64,000 nucleotides of DNA from Stenotrophomonas sepilia (GCF_003244875.1 NZ_LXXZ01000041.1:1-64000), one strand, 5' to 3'; shown: positions 1 through 9,606, counted from the stretch's first letter. Notes: generated by a model from the sequence alone, not told the origin. Translations and numbers: made by a program.

Positions 1-30
1 GGTGTCAGCCGCATCCATGCGGCTGACACC
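1..30. repeat. Perfect hairpin palindrome
   Basis: GGTGTCAGCCGCAT is followed after two bases by its exact reverse complement, giving a 14-15 bp stem. A degenerate copy of the same palindrome (CAGCCGCAT/ATGCGGCTG) lies at 291-311, so this looks like a second REP class in addition to the SMAG elements. Confidence 0.7.
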
Positions 31-129
31 CCCGCGAACCCACCCCGCCCGGCCTCTGACAATTTCCGTGTGCGTCCACCCACGGAAAGAAAAAAAGAAG
101 AGCAAAAGCTGCTTGGCAGGGCGCTCTTT

Positions 130-195
130 GTAGAGCCGAGCCCATGCTCGGCTGCTGTTCGCGATAGACCCAGCCGAGCACGGGCTCGGCTCTAC
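130..195. repeat. SMAG-type REP dimer (GTAGAGCCGAGC class)
   Basis: Two inverted copies of a GTAG-started palindrome (GTAGAGCCGAGCCCATGCTC and its reverse) face each other about 20 bases apart and end in CTAC. This matches the known GTAG-headed REP family of S. maltophilia. Confidence 0.8.
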
Positions 196-290
196 ATTTT
201 TCTCCGACACCAGAAACCGCTTTTGCCTTTGCCATCTGCATCACCTCAGGTGCCTGTCGAGGCCGGGGCGGTGTGGGCTGGCAGGGGTGT

Positions 291-311
291 CAGCCGCATG
301 GATGCGGCTGC
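291..311. repeat. Short hairpin related to the 1-30 palindrome
   Basis: A CAGCCGCAT / ATGCGGCTG stem shares its core with the hairpin at the window start. Confidence 0.5.
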
Positions 312-437
312 CAAGCCTCCAGGGATGGATTCACGGCGTCCCCCGCCAGCCCAACCCGCCCGGCCCACCCGCGGCTTCTGCTTTCCGCGACCACCCAGAC
401 ACCACCCACGAGGGGGCTGCGCCGTTGGCTGGAAACG

Positions 438-1532
438 CTATCCCCCGTGCACGGGCCGATGCCCGCGTACCGCCATCACCAACCCGACGCCGGCCAGCAA
501 CGAGACAGCGGATGTCCCGCCATAACTGATCAGCGGCATCGGAATGCCCACCACCGGCAGCAGGCCGGAAATCATTCCGCCGTTCACCAGCACGTAGACG
601 AAGAACGCCAGCCCCAGGCTACCGGCCAGCAATCGCGCGTGCGTGTCGCGCGCGTGCACCGCAATCCACAGGCAACGCCCCACCACGAACAGGTACAGCG
701 CGAACAGCGTCGCCACGCCGATCCAGCCAAACTCTTCGGCCAGCACCGAGAACGCAAAGTCGGTGGTGTACTCGGGCAGGAAATCCAGCGTGGCCTGCGT
801 GCCCTGCCCCCAGCCACGTCCTTGCCAGCCCCCGGAACCGATCGCGATGCGCGATTGCAGGATGTTCCAGCCGGTACCAAGCGGGTCGGCCGCCGGGTCG
901 AGGAAGGTCAGCACACGATCCTTCTGGTATTGCCGCAGCAAGCCGAACCACGCCAGGGGTGCAGCCACTGCCAGCCCTGCCGCCCCGGTCGCCAACCAGC
1001 CCCAGTGCAAGCCCGCCAGCAACAACGCGAACACGCCACTGGCAGTGACCAACGTGGCGGTGCCGAGGTTGGGCTGCATGAGGATCAGTACCGCCGGCAT
1101 GCCGATCAGCAGCGCGGCAGTCAATACCGTGCGCGGCGAGGGCGGCAGTGGTTGCCGATGCAGGTACCACGCCATCATCAGCGGCAGGCTGAGCTTGAGC
1201 AGCTCGGACGGCTGCAGGTAGAACACGCCGAGGTTCAGCCAGCGCTGCCCGTACTTGCCGGTGCCGATGACGTACACCGCCATCAGCGGCAGCATCGACA
1301 GCGCGTAGATCGCAGGGGTCCATGCACGCAATCGCAGCAGCGAAACACGCGACAGCAGCCACATCGCCAACAGCCCACCGGCAAAGCGTGCCGCCTGCCC
1401 GGCCACCGGGCCGGACACGCTGTGCAGCACCGCCAGGCCGGCGCCCATCAGGATCAACAACGCGCCCAGCAACGGCAGATCGATCGTGCGCAGCGCCTCA
1501 CGGCAGCCGCCAAGCAGTCGTTTCCATTTCAC
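438..1532 (-). CDS. rodA: RodA-family SEDS glycosyltransferase, second tandem copy
   Basis: A 364-residue polytopic protein of the SEDS (RodA/FtsW) family, which polymerises lipid II glycan strands during elongation together with a class B PBP. Conserved features are visible along the length: FYLQPSELLK, YQKDRVLTFLDP, GSGGWQGRGWGQGTQ, and TTDFAFSVL holding the Asp that is catalytic in RodA. The C-terminal NGGMISGLLPVVG and SYGGTSAV segments are nearly identical to those of the adjacent rodA. It follows that gene on the same strand, separated by about 130 bases containing a SMAG repeat pair. All core motifs are kept, so it is probably functional and not a decaying duplicate. A dedicated partner PBP is not present in this window. 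Confidence 0.92.
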   Translation of the reverse strand: MKWKRLLGGCREALRTIDLPLLGALLILMGAGLAVLHSVSGPVAGQAARFAGGLLAMWLLSRVSLLRLRAWTPAIYALSMLPLMAVYVIGTGKYGQRWLNLGVFYLQPSELLKLSLPLMMAWYLHRQPLPPSPRTVLTAALLIGMPAVLILMQPNLGTATLVTASGVFALLLAGLHWGWLATGAAGLAVAAPLAWFGLLRQYQKDRVLTFLDPAADPLGTGWNILQSRIAIGSGGWQGRGWGQGTQATLDFLPEYTTDFAFSVLAEEFGWIGVATLFALYLFVVGRCLWIAVHARDTHARLLAGSLGLAFFVYVLVNGGMISGLLPVVGIPMPLISYGGTSAVSLLAGVGLVMAVRGHRPVHGG

Positions 1533-1587
1533 GCGGGCACGGTAGCAACGGGTGCTTGCGTGAAGCTGTCATTGTGGTCCTGCGTTT

Positions 1588-1644
1588 GTAGAGTCGAGCC
1601 ATGCTCGACTGCATTTCCGGCAGTCGAGCATGGCTCGACTCTAC
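1588..1644. repeat. SMAG-type REP dimer between the two rodA genes
   Basis: GTAGAGTCGAGCCATGCTCGACT is followed by its inverted copy ending in CTAC. The pair sits in the rodA/rodA2 gap on the path of any polycistronic transcript. Confidence 0.8.
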
Positions 1645-1662
1645 AGAAGCGCGCAGCCGATG

Positions 1663-2775
1663 TTACCCGTAACCCCCGTGCACCGGGTTGTGGCTGCGCA
1701 CCGCCATTACCAGGCCGAAACCGGCCAGCAGCGACACCGCCGAAGTACCACCGTAGCTGATCAGCGGCATCGGCACGCCTACCACCGGCAGCAGGCCGGA
1801 AATCATCCCGCCATTCACCAGCACGTAGACGAAGAACGCCAGGCCGGTGGCACCCGCCAGCAGGCGCGAATAGGAATCGCGTGACTGGCTGGCGATCCAC
1901 AGGCAGCGCCCGATCACCACCAGGTACAAAGCCAGCACGGTAGCCACGCCGATCCAGCCGAATTCCTCGCTCAACACCGAGAACGCGAAGTCGGTGGTCT
2001 GCTCGGGAATGAAGTTCAGGTGCGACTGCGAGCCTTCGCCCCAGCCCTTGCCATCGAAGCCGCCGGAACCGATCGCGATCTTCGACTGGATGATGTTCCA
2101 GCCGGCGCCCAGCGCGTCCATCTCCGGGTCCAGGAACATCATGATGCGGTCCTTCTGGTACGGCCGCAGCAACCAGAACCAGGCCACCGGCGCAACCGCT
2201 GCCACGCCGCCCACGCCCAGCCCAACCCACCACCACGGCAGGCCCGCCAGCAGCAGCACGAACACGCCGCTGGCGGCGATCAGCACGCCGGTACCGAAGT
2301 CCGGCTGCAGCATCACCAGGCCGGTGGGTACGCCGATGATGATCAAGGCCACGAGCACGGTATTGAAGCGCGGCGGCAGCGGCATCTTGTGCAGGTACCA
2401 CGCCACCATCATCGGCAGGCTCACCTTCAGCAGTTCGGCCGGCTGCAGGTAGAAGAACTTCAGGTCCAGCCACTGCCGGCCATATTTACCGGTGCCCAGC
2501 ACGAACACCGCCAGCAACGGGATCATCGAGATCGCGTAGATCATCGGCGTGGCCGAGCGGATGCGCAGGATCGGCACCCGCGAGATGCCCCACAGTGCGG
2601 CCATGCCCACCGCGAAACGCGCGCCCTGCGCCATCACCAGGCTGTCGCCACCAGCGCTCTTCAGGGTCGCCAGGCCAATCACCATCAGCGCGCCCAGGGC
2701 CAGGCACAGCACCCAGTCCAGCGTGCTGAAAAAGCGGCGCAGCATGTCGCCGGCCCAGCGCAGGAACACTCTCAT
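1663..2775 (-). CDS. rodA: Rod shape-determining protein RodA
   Basis: A 370-residue SEDS glycosyltransferase of the elongasome, an integral inner-membrane protein with about ten membrane segments. Seen motifs include GTGKYGRQWLDL, FYLQPAELLK, YQKDRIMMFLDPEMD, GSGGFDGKGWGEGSQ, TTDFAFSVLSEEFGW (catalytic Asp region) and the C-terminal PLISYGGTSAVSLL. The start codon overlaps the mrdA stop (ATGA), so translation is coupled to its cognate PBP2. It is the last conserved gene of the mreBCD-mrdA-rodA operon. A second rodA-like gene follows it. Confidence 0.96.
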   Translation of the reverse strand: MRVFLRWAGDMLRRFFSTLDWVLCLALGALMVIGLATLKSAGGDSLVMAQGARFAVGMAALWGISRVPILRIRSATPMIYAISMIPLLAVFVLGTGKYGRQWLDLKFFYLQPAELLKVSLPMMVAWYLHKMPLPPRFNTVLVALIIIGVPTGLVMLQPDFGTGVLIAASGVFVLLLAGLPWWWVGLGVGGVAAVAPVAWFWLLRPYQKDRIMMFLDPEMDALGAGWNIIQSKIAIGSGGFDGKGWGEGSQSHLNFIPEQTTDFAFSVLSEEFGWIGVATVLALYLVVIGRCLWIASQSRDSYSRLLAGATGLAFFVYVLVNGGMISGLLPVVGVPMPLISYGGTSAVSLLAGFGLVMAVRSHNPVHGGYG

Positions 2776-4844
2776 CGTGCAGGCTCCGCAGGGGTCGGGC
2801 GGGGCGTGGCGGGCAGCGCGGCGGTCGGCGCACCCGGCTGCGGCGCAGGCGCCGGCTCCGGTGCGGGTGCACCGATCAGCACCGGATGCTCTCCCACCTG
2901 TGCAGCGGCGAGGTCACCGGCCTGACGTGCGCCCGCGTCTTCGTTGTCGAACGCGGTGGCGCCGATGGCGGTGGTGCCGCGCTCGCTGTCCAGCGGCTGC
3001 ATGCCTTCGGGCATCTTGCCCAACAGGTAAGCGTCGAACACCTTGCGCGCGATCGGCGCCGCGGCCGAACCACCATAGCCACCACCTTCCACTGCCACCG
3101 CAATCGCGATGACCGGGCTCTCGACCGGCGCGAAGCCAACGAACAGCGCGCGGTGGCGCAGGTGCATCGGCAGGCTCTTCGGGTTCACTGCAGCAGTGCC
3201 CTTGCGGCTGATGACCTGTGCGGTACCGGTCTTGCCGGCCATCACGTACGGCGCACCGACCGCGACGCGCCAGCCGCTGCCGCCGGGCCGCATGGTCGCC
3301 ATCATGCCCTCACGCACGGCCTGCACGTTGTTGGGGTTGGGGCTGATCGGCTTGCTTTCGCCGGCCGGCATTGCCGTCCAGTCGCTGTCGAAGCCGTCGC
3401 GCTGCTGGATCACCAGGTGCGGGGTGCGCAGCTGGCCGTCGGCCAGGCCGCTGACGCCGCGCGCCAGCTGCAGCGGGGTGACCTTCCAGTCACCCTGGCC
3501 GATGCTGATGTTGACCGTATCGCCGGGATACCAGGCTTCCTTGCGGGTCTTCCGTTTGTAGGCCGGCGAAGGCAGGATGCCGCCGATCTCGCCGGTGAGG
3601 TCGATGCCGGTCGGCTGGCCGAAGCCGTAGTACTCCATGTAATGGTCGAAGCGCTCGATGCCCAGGTCCAGCGCCAGCTTGTAGTAATAGGTGTTGACCG
3701 ATTCGGCGATGGACTTGCGCAGATCCGTCCAGCCGTGGCCGCCACGGTGGGCGTCACCCCAGCCGCGCGAGGTGCCCGGCAGGTAGAACATGCCGGTGGA
3801 CAGCACCTTGTCTTCCGGGCGGCGCACGCCGGAGTCCAGTCCCGCCAGGCCGATCAGCGGCTTCAGCGTGGAACCGGGAGCGACGCCACCGAGCACCAGG
3901 CGATTGAACTGTGGCCGCGACGGGTTTTCGTTCAAGGCCTTGAAGTCGGCATGGGAAATGCCGTTGACGAACAGGTTGGGATCGTAGGACGGCAGGCTGA
4001 CCATCGCCAGCACTTCGCCAGTGCGCGGATCCATCGCCACCGCCGAACCTTCCTGGTCGCCGAACGCGGCCACCATCGCGCGCTGCAGGTCGGCGTCGAT
4101 CGACAGCCGCAGGTCGGCGCCGGACTGCGCGGCGACGCGGCCGATGGTGCGGATCGCGCGGCCCTGCACGTTGGTCTCGACCTGCTCGTAGCCGACCTTG
4201 CCGCGCAGCTGCTGCTCGTAATAGCGCTCCAGGCCGGATTTGCCGATGTGGGTCAGCGCGGCATTGCCTTCGCCGAGGATCTCCAGATCCTTGTCATCAA
4301 CGCGGCCGACGTAGCCGATGATGTGCGCGAACAGATCGCCGTACGGGTAGCGCCGGGTCAGGTAGGGTTCGAGCTCGACACCGGGGAAGCGCCAGCGGTC
4401 GACGGCGAAGCGCGCCATCTCCTCATCGCTCATGCGCAGCTTCAGCGTGACCGGCAGGAACTTGCGGCGCGCCTTGCGCGACCTGTTGAATGCTTCCAGC
4501 TCTTCCGGGCTGATGTTGATGATCTTCGCCAGCCCTTCCAGGGTGGCATCCATGTCCTTGACCTTGTCCGGGGTCACGTCCAGGCGGAAGGCCGGCACGT
4601 TTTCGGCCAGCAGGCGACCGTTGCGGTCGTAGATCATGCCGCGCCCCGGCACCACCGGTCGCGGCTTGATGCGGTTGGCCTCCGAGCGCGTGGCGTAGAC
4701 GTCGTGGTCCAGCACCTGCAGCTTGAAGTACCAGCCGCCCAGGCCCAGCAGGCAGACCAGCACGCCCAGGAAACCCAGCGCCGCGCGGCGGCGGAACTGT
4801 TCGGCTTCGGCGTGCGGGTTCTTGACCTGGCGGCGCGGGATCAT
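2772..4844 (-). CDS. mrdA: Penicillin-binding protein 2 (peptidoglycan transpeptidase)
   Basis: A 690-residue class B PBP that crosslinks peptidoglycan in the elongasome with RodA. One N-terminal membrane anchor lies at about residues 20-42, followed by the PBP dimer domain and the transpeptidase domain. The active-site motifs are visible: STLK (nucleophile Ser in VAPGSTLKPL), SVN (in AESVNTYYYK) and KTGTAQ. The last about 60 residues are Pro/Ala-rich and go beyond the usual PBP2 end. The gene starts 3 bases after mreD and overlaps rodA by 4 bases, which indicates tight operon coupling. It is a beta-lactam target. Confidence 0.97.
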   Translation of the reverse strand: MIPRRQVKNPHAEAEQFRRRAALGFLGVLVCLLGLGGWYFKLQVLDHDVYATRSEANRIKPRPVVPGRGMIYDRNGRLLAENVPAFRLDVTPDKVKDMDATLEGLAKIINISPEELEAFNRSRKARRKFLPVTLKLRMSDEEMARFAVDRWRFPGVELEPYLTRRYPYGDLFAHIIGYVGRVDDKDLEILGEGNAALTHIGKSGLERYYEQQLRGKVGYEQVETNVQGRAIRTIGRVAAQSGADLRLSIDADLQRAMVAAFGDQEGSAVAMDPRTGEVLAMVSLPSYDPNLFVNGISHADFKALNENPSRPQFNRLVLGGVAPGSTLKPLIGLAGLDSGVRRPEDKVLSTGMFYLPGTSRGWGDAHRGGHGWTDLRKSIAESVNTYYYKLALDLGIERFDHYMEYYGFGQPTGIDLTGEIGGILPSPAYKRKTRKEAWYPGDTVNISIGQGDWKVTPLQLARGVSGLADGQLRTPHLVIQQRDGFDSDWTAMPAGESKPISPNPNNVQAVREGMMATMRPGGSGWRVAVGAPYVMAGKTGTAQVISRKGTAAVNPKSLPMHLRHRALFVGFAPVESPVIAIAVAVEGGGYGGSAAAPIARKVFDAYLLGKMPEGMQPLDSERGTTAIGATAFDNEDAGARQAGDLAAAQVGEHPVLIGAPAPEPAPAPQPGAPTAALPATPRPTPAEPAR

Positions 4845-4847
4845 GGC

Positions 4848-5333
4848 TCAGCGCCCGCGCTTGCCGAAGCGCACCGCGTCCAGCAGCACGAACACCAGCG
4901 GCCACAGGCCCATGCCCAGCAGAGGCGCCCACCAGTACGACCAGGGCAGCGTTGGCTCATCCACCACGATGTGGACCAGCGCGCTGACGATGCGATCGTT
5001 GAACAGCAGGCCGCCGATGGCCAGCATCTGCTGGGACATCGGGAAGAAGCGGATGCGGGCACGGAAGCGCTGCAGGATGAAGGCCAGCATCACCAGCCGC
5101 AGTGCCTGTTCGCCCAGCACGCCGCCGTACAGCAGGTCGGCCACCACGCCGCTGGCGAAGGCGATGCCCAGGCCGACGCGTTCGGGAGCTTCGATCACCC
5201 AGTACGCCAGCACCAGCGCCAGCCAGTATGGGCGCAGCGGCTGCAGCAGCGCCGGCAGCGGCAGCAGGCCCAGCAGCAGCGCCACCACCAGGCTGGCCGG
5301 CAGCACCCACGGGTTGTCGCGCAGGCGGCTCAT
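4848..5333 (-). CDS. mreD: Rod shape-determining membrane protein MreD
   Basis: A 161-residue inner-membrane protein with about five hydrophobic helices. It is identified by its position between mreC and mrdA and by MreD-like segments such as PLRPYWLALVLAYWVIEAPERVGLG and FNDRIVSALVH. MreD bridges MreC and the cytoskeleton in the elongation complex. Its start overlaps the mreC stop (ATGA). Confidence 0.95.
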   Translation of the reverse strand: MSRLRDNPWVLPASLVVALLLGLLPLPALLQPLRPYWLALVLAYWVIEAPERVGLGIAFASGVVADLLYGGVLGEQALRLVMLAFILQRFRARIRFFPMSQQMLAIGGLLFNDRIVSALVHIVVDEPTLPWSYWWAPLLGMGLWPLVFVLLDAVRFGKRGR

Positions 5334-6376
5334 CGTGCGGGCTCCTGCGCGGCGGGTTGGATGGACTGGGCGGGTTGCGGTTGCCGGCCAACGGCCGGCA
5401 CTACCGGGGACCCGGCGGGTGGAGAGCTCCCCTCTTGTTGAGGGGGGCGCGCCGAAGGCGGGGGGGTAAGGGAAGATGCGCGGGCCGGTTGCGCCGAAGG
5501 TGCAGTCGGCTGCGGTTCGCTGGCCGCAGGCAAGCGGATCGCCGCGCCCGGGCGCAGCAGCAGCACGTCGCGGCCGCGGTCGAGCTGGGCCGCCGGCTTC
5601 AGTTCGCCGACCAGGAAGGCGTGGGTGTCGTCCGGGCGCAGGCCGGTGATGGTGCCGACCGGGAAACCGGCCGGGAAGCGCCCGCCGAGGCCGGAGGTGA
5701 CGATCTCATCGCCCACTTCCACGCCAGCGCTGAGCGGGATGTCGCGCAGTTCCAGCGTGTCGCCGCGGCCATAGACGATCAGGCGCACGCCGTTGCGGGC
5801 CACGGTGACCGGCACCGCGTGGTCGGGATCGGTCAGCAGCAGCACGGTGGAGGTGCCACCGGTGACGCTGATCACCTGCCCCATCAGGCCGCCGGCGTCG
5901 ATCACCGCCTGGCCGACGTGCACGCCCTCGCGGCTGCCTGCGTCGAGCACCAGGCGCTGCTTCACCGGGTCCAGGTCGATGTCCAGGATCGGCGCCAGCT
6001 GCACGTCCAGGCCACTGCGCTCGGCCACGTTCAGCAGTTCGCGCAGCTGGGCGTTGTCCAGCGCGGCGGTCTGCAGGCGAGTCAGGCGCGCGTTGGCCAG
6101 CAGCAGCTGGTTGCGCAGTTCACGGTTTTCGGCGACCAGCTGGGTATGGCTGGCGGCGGAGTCCTTGACCTGGTTGCCGAGCTTGCCGGGCAGGCCAGCC
6201 AGTGCCCATACCGGCTGTACCAGGCTGTTGGCCTGCTCGCGCAGGCGTGCCAGCCAGCCGGCCTGGTCATCAAGCACGATCAGGGTGATGGCCAACGCGA
6301 GATAGGCCAGCAACCGCAGGGGGCTGGCGGCATCACCGGATCGGGAGGCGACGGGAGGACCGGCGTAGGGCGGCAC
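5330..6376 (-). CDS. mreC: Rod shape-determining protein MreC with repeat-derived C-terminal tail
   Basis: A 348-residue bitopic protein that activates the PBP2-RodA pair in the periplasm. It has an N-terminal membrane helix (about residues 20-42), a coiled coil (about 68-110) and the beta-barrel MreC core to about residue 275. The tail after about residue 285 is Pro/Gln/Ala-rich. Residues about 301-332 are encoded by two intergenic-type repeats: the SMAG-like palindrome at 5380-5405 and a GC-rich element at 5421-5475 that has a non-coding relative at 8785-8840. The frame stays open through both. The gene overlaps mreD by 4 bases and lies about 120 bases after mreB. Confidence 0.95.
   Translation of the reverse strand: MPPYAGPPVASRSGDAASPLRLLAYLALAITLIVLDDQAGWLARLREQANSLVQPVWALAGLPGKLGNQVKDSAASHTQLVAENRELRNQLLLANARLTRLQTAALDNAQLRELLNVAERSGLDVQLAPILDIDLDPVKQRLVLDAGSREGVHVGQAVIDAGGLMGQVISVTGGTSTVLLLTDPDHAVPVTVARNGVRLIVYGRGDTLELRDIPLSAGVEVGDEIVTSGLGGRFPAGFPVGTITGLRPDDTHAFLVGELKPAAQLDRGRDVLLLRPGAAIRLPAASEPQPTAPSAQPARASSLTPPPSARPPQQEGSSPPAGSPVVPAVGRQPQPAQSIQPAAQEPAR
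5380..5405. repeat. SMAG-type palindrome inside the mreC coding sequence
   Basis: TGCCGGCCAACGGCCGGCA followed by CTAC matches the GCCGGC-class REPs found between genes elsewhere in the window (for example 12485-12560, 35237-35302). Here it is translated as part of the mreC tail. Confidence 0.75.
5421..5475. repeat. GC-rich interspersed repeat, coding copy in mreC
   Basis: The segment CTCTTGTTGAGGGGGGCGCG, continuing with CCGAAGGCGGGGGGGTAAGG, aligns over about 50 bases with the reverse complement of the non-coding stretch at 8785-8840. One copy is inside mreC and read in frame; the other is intergenic. Confidence 0.7.
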
Positions 6377-6497
6377 GGCAACGATTCAACTGGCAGAAGG
6401 CGGAAGGGAAACACGCGGGCGCCCCGCCGGTGCCGGCCCGCCATCACGGCGGGCCGCACCCCGGAAGGGCGCGGCGGGCAGGAACGGCCGGGACGGC

Positions 6498-7655
<1,158 letters not shown>

Positions 7656-7827
7656 CTAGCTGAACCCGCGTCTTCACAGGCTTTCGGCCTGATCGGGTCT
7701 CACCCGGTTCTGGCCCTGAGCGGCACCAGCGGGTAACCTTTGCGCCGTCGGGCGCCCAAGGGCGCCGTTTGCTTGCCCGATGAACCGGGCCGGCCCACCC
7801 CAAAATTCACCGCATAGGCTTACATCG

Positions 7828-8766
7828 ATGTCCGCTCTGATCTGTGGTTCTCTTGCCTTCGACACCATCATGGTGTTCCCGGACCAGTTCAAGAATCACA
7901 TCCTGCCGGACAAGGTGCACATCCTGAACGTGTCCTTCCTGGTGCCGCGCATGCGCCGCGAGTTCGGCGGCTGCGCAGGCAACATCGCCTACAACCTGCA
8001 CCTGCTGGGCGGCCAGCCGATCCCGATGGGCACCGTGGGTTCGGACTTCGGCCCGTACCGCGAATACTTCGAAGGCCTGGGCATCGACCTGTCGCGCGTG
8101 CGCGTGATCGATGAGCTGTTCACCCCGCAGGCGTTCATCACCACCGACCACGACAACAACCAGATCACCGCCTTCCACCCGGGCGCGATGATGCGTTCCT
8201 ACGAGAACCACGTGCGTGGGGTGCCGGGCGTGACCCTGGGCCTGGTCGGCCCGGATGGCCGCGAAGGCATGATCCAGAACGCGCAGGAATTCCACGAAGA
8301 CGGCATCCCGTTCATCTTCGACCCGGGCCAGGCCATGCCGCTGTTCAACGGCCCGGAACTGCGCGCCTTCATCGAGCAGGCCGACTACGTGGTGGTCAAC
8401 GACTACGAGTCGAACCTGCTGCAGGAGCGCACCGGCTGGGACGAAAAGGAGATCGTCAGCCGGGTCAAGGCCTACATCACCACCCGTGGCCCGAAAGGCG
8501 CGGTCATCCACACCCCGGAAAAGAGCTATGACATCCCGCCGGCGCACGAGCGCCGCGTGGTCGACCCGACCGGCTGTGGCGACGCCTTCCGCGCCGGCCT
8601 GATCTACGGCATCCAGAAAGGCTACGACTGGCTGACCATCGGCCGCATGGGCAACCTGATGGGCGCGCTGAAGGTCGAGCATCCGGGCACGCAGAACCAG
8701 CGTTTCACCTTCGATGAGTTCAACGAGCAGTTCAAGCAGCAATTTGGCTACGCGCTTGGCGCGTAA
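7828..8766 (+). CDS. PfkB-family kinase, probable adenosine kinase
   Basis: A 312-residue ribokinase/PfkB-fold sugar or nucleoside kinase. It begins MSALICGSLAFDTIMVFPDQ; a longer frame from 7780 lacks family similarity. The N-terminal GGCAGNIAYNLHLLGG motif binds substrate, and the C-terminal DPTGCGDAFRAGL motif holds the catalytic Asp and anion hole. Xanthomonad relatives are usually called adenosine kinase; the exact substrate is inference. It is divergent from mreB. Its last codons and stop form one arm of a long hairpin (8738-8776). Confidence 0.88.
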   Translation: MSALICGSLAFDTIMVFPDQFKNHILPDKVHILNVSFLVPRMRREFGGCAGNIAYNLHLLGGQPIPMGTVGSDFGPYREYFEGLGIDLSRVRVIDELFTPQAFITTDHDNNQITAFHPGAMMRSYENHVRGVPGVTLGLVGPDGREGMIQNAQEFHEDGIPFIFDPGQAMPLFNGPELRAFIEQADYVVVNDYESNLLQERTGWDEKEIVSRVKAYITTRGPKGAVIHTPEKSYDIPPAHERRVVDPTGCGDAFRAGLIYGIQKGYDWLTIGRMGNLMGALKVEHPGTQNQRFTFDEFNEQFKQQFGYALGA

Positions 8767-8776
8767 CCAAATTGCT
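8738..8776 (+). terminator. Long hairpin spanning the stop codon of the PfkB kinase gene
   Basis: Two 18-base arms (AGCAATTTGGCTACGCGC and its reverse complement with one mismatch) are separated by TTG. The left arm encodes the last residues and the right arm contains the TAA stop. No U-tract follows, so a stability or attenuation role is as likely as intrinsic termination. Confidence 0.5.
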
Positions 8777-8784
8777 CGCGCATT

Positions 8785-8840
8785 CCACCTTATCCCCGCG
8801 CCTTCAGCGCGCCCCCTTGAACAACAAGGGGGCTTTCCAC
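8785..8840. repeat. GC-rich interspersed repeat, intergenic copy
   Basis: This non-coding stretch (CCTTCAGCGCGCCCCCTTGA core) is the reverse-orientation relative of the element at 5421-5475 inside mreC. It can fold into a CCCCCTTG/CAAGGGGG hairpin. Confidence 0.65.
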
Positions 8841-8866
8841 CCGATGCACTACTGGCAATGCTGTTG

Positions 8867-8970
8867 GTAGGTGTCGACCTTGGTCGACACTGCCGGCCAG
8901 CGGCCGGCACTACCGGAACTTCCGACCGACACGTTGCCTGCTCTCTGTAGAGCCGAGCCCATGCTCGGCT
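8867..8970. repeat. Cluster of three SMAG-type palindromes
   Basis: A GTAGGTGTCGACC/GGTCGACAC hairpin is followed by a TGCCGGCCAGCGGCCGGCA-CTAC unit (to 8913). A GTAGAGCCGAGCCCATGCTC unit follows at 8947-8970. The cluster lies between the convergent kinase and HAD genes. Confidence 0.75.
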
Positions 8971-8982
8971 TGCGCGCGCCGG

Positions 8983-9606
8983 TCATGCGGCCTGCCAGGC
9001 AGCCAACAGCGCGCGGCAATCGGCGAAATGCCAGTCGGCGCGGCCCGGCCATGGGTTTTCCGGCAGGTTGACCAGTACGGTATGGGCGCCCGCGGCGCGG
9101 CCGCACTCCAGGTCGTAGGCGTGGTCACCCACCATCACCGCCTGCGCAGGCCCGATGCCCCATCGCCGCAGATGCTGCTGCAGGCCCTCCGGCGAGGGCT
9201 TGGGCACCGCTTCATCGCGACCAATGATGTCGGCATCGTCGAACAACGCCCCGACCCCGATCGCGTCCAACGTCAGCTTCGCCAGCGCATGATCATTGCG
9301 GGTCAGGATGCCCAGCCGGCAGCCAGCCGCCGCCAGCGCGCGCAGCAGCTTCACCGCACCCGGCGCCGGCAGCGCGTCCTCGGCCAGCGCGCGCTCGTGA
9401 TCCAGCAACCACTCACGCTTGGCCTGCGCCGATGCATCCGGCAACGCCGCGATATGGTCGAGGATGTCTTCCTCCGCGGCGATCTGCAGCGTACGGCGGA
9501 TCGCGGCGAAATCATGCACGGCGACGGTCAGCGTGCCATCCATGTCGAACACCCAGTGCCGGATCGCGGACAACGCGTGCACTGCGCTGCCCGCCGCCCC
9601 CGTCAC
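8983..9606 (-). CDS. HAD-superfamily phosphatase (phosphoglycolate phosphatase-like)
   Basis: A 207-residue haloacid-dehalogenase-type hydrolase. Motif I is FDMDGTLT with the nucleophile Asp, motif II is ILTRNDHA, the Lys region is DEAVPKPSPEGL, and motif IV is MVGDHAYDLECGRAAG. The helical cap between motifs I and II indicates HAD subclass IA, similar to Gph-type phosphatases; the substrate is not resolved. A GTG start at 9606 overlaps the stop of the upstream lipoprotein gene (GTGA), implying translational coupling. The longer ATG frame would run deep into that gene. Confidence 0.85.
   Translation of the reverse strand: MTGAAGSAVHALSAIRHWVFDMDGTLTVAVHDFAAIRRTLQIAAEEDILDHIAALPDASAQAKREWLLDHERALAEDALPAPGAVKLLRALAAAGCRLGILTRNDHALAKLTLDAIGVGALFDDADIIGRDEAVPKPSPEGLQQHLRRWGIGPAQAVMVGDHAYDLECGRAAGAHTVLVNLPENPWPGRADWHFADCRALLAAWQAA

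Larger units (their letters stand above)
1..437. other. Intergenic region downstream of second rodA, palindrome-rich
   Basis: No credible gene is seen in these 437 bases. The stretch holds a perfect hairpin at 1-30 (GGTGTCAGCCGCATC arms), a GTAG-bounded SMAG-type inverted pair at 130-195, and a related CAGCCGCAT hairpin at 291-311. The overlapping frames here have low-complexity Pro/Arg-rich translations typical of shadow frames in GC-rich DNA. Confidence 0.6.

Noticed and set aside
273..1760. A 495-codon plus-strand frame across both rodA genes' gap
   Set aside because: Antisense to the second rodA, low-complexity Gln/His/Arg translation.
2886..5441. An 851-codon plus-strand frame
   Set aside because: Antisense shadow of mrdA, mreD and the mreC tail; no start signal or recognised domain.
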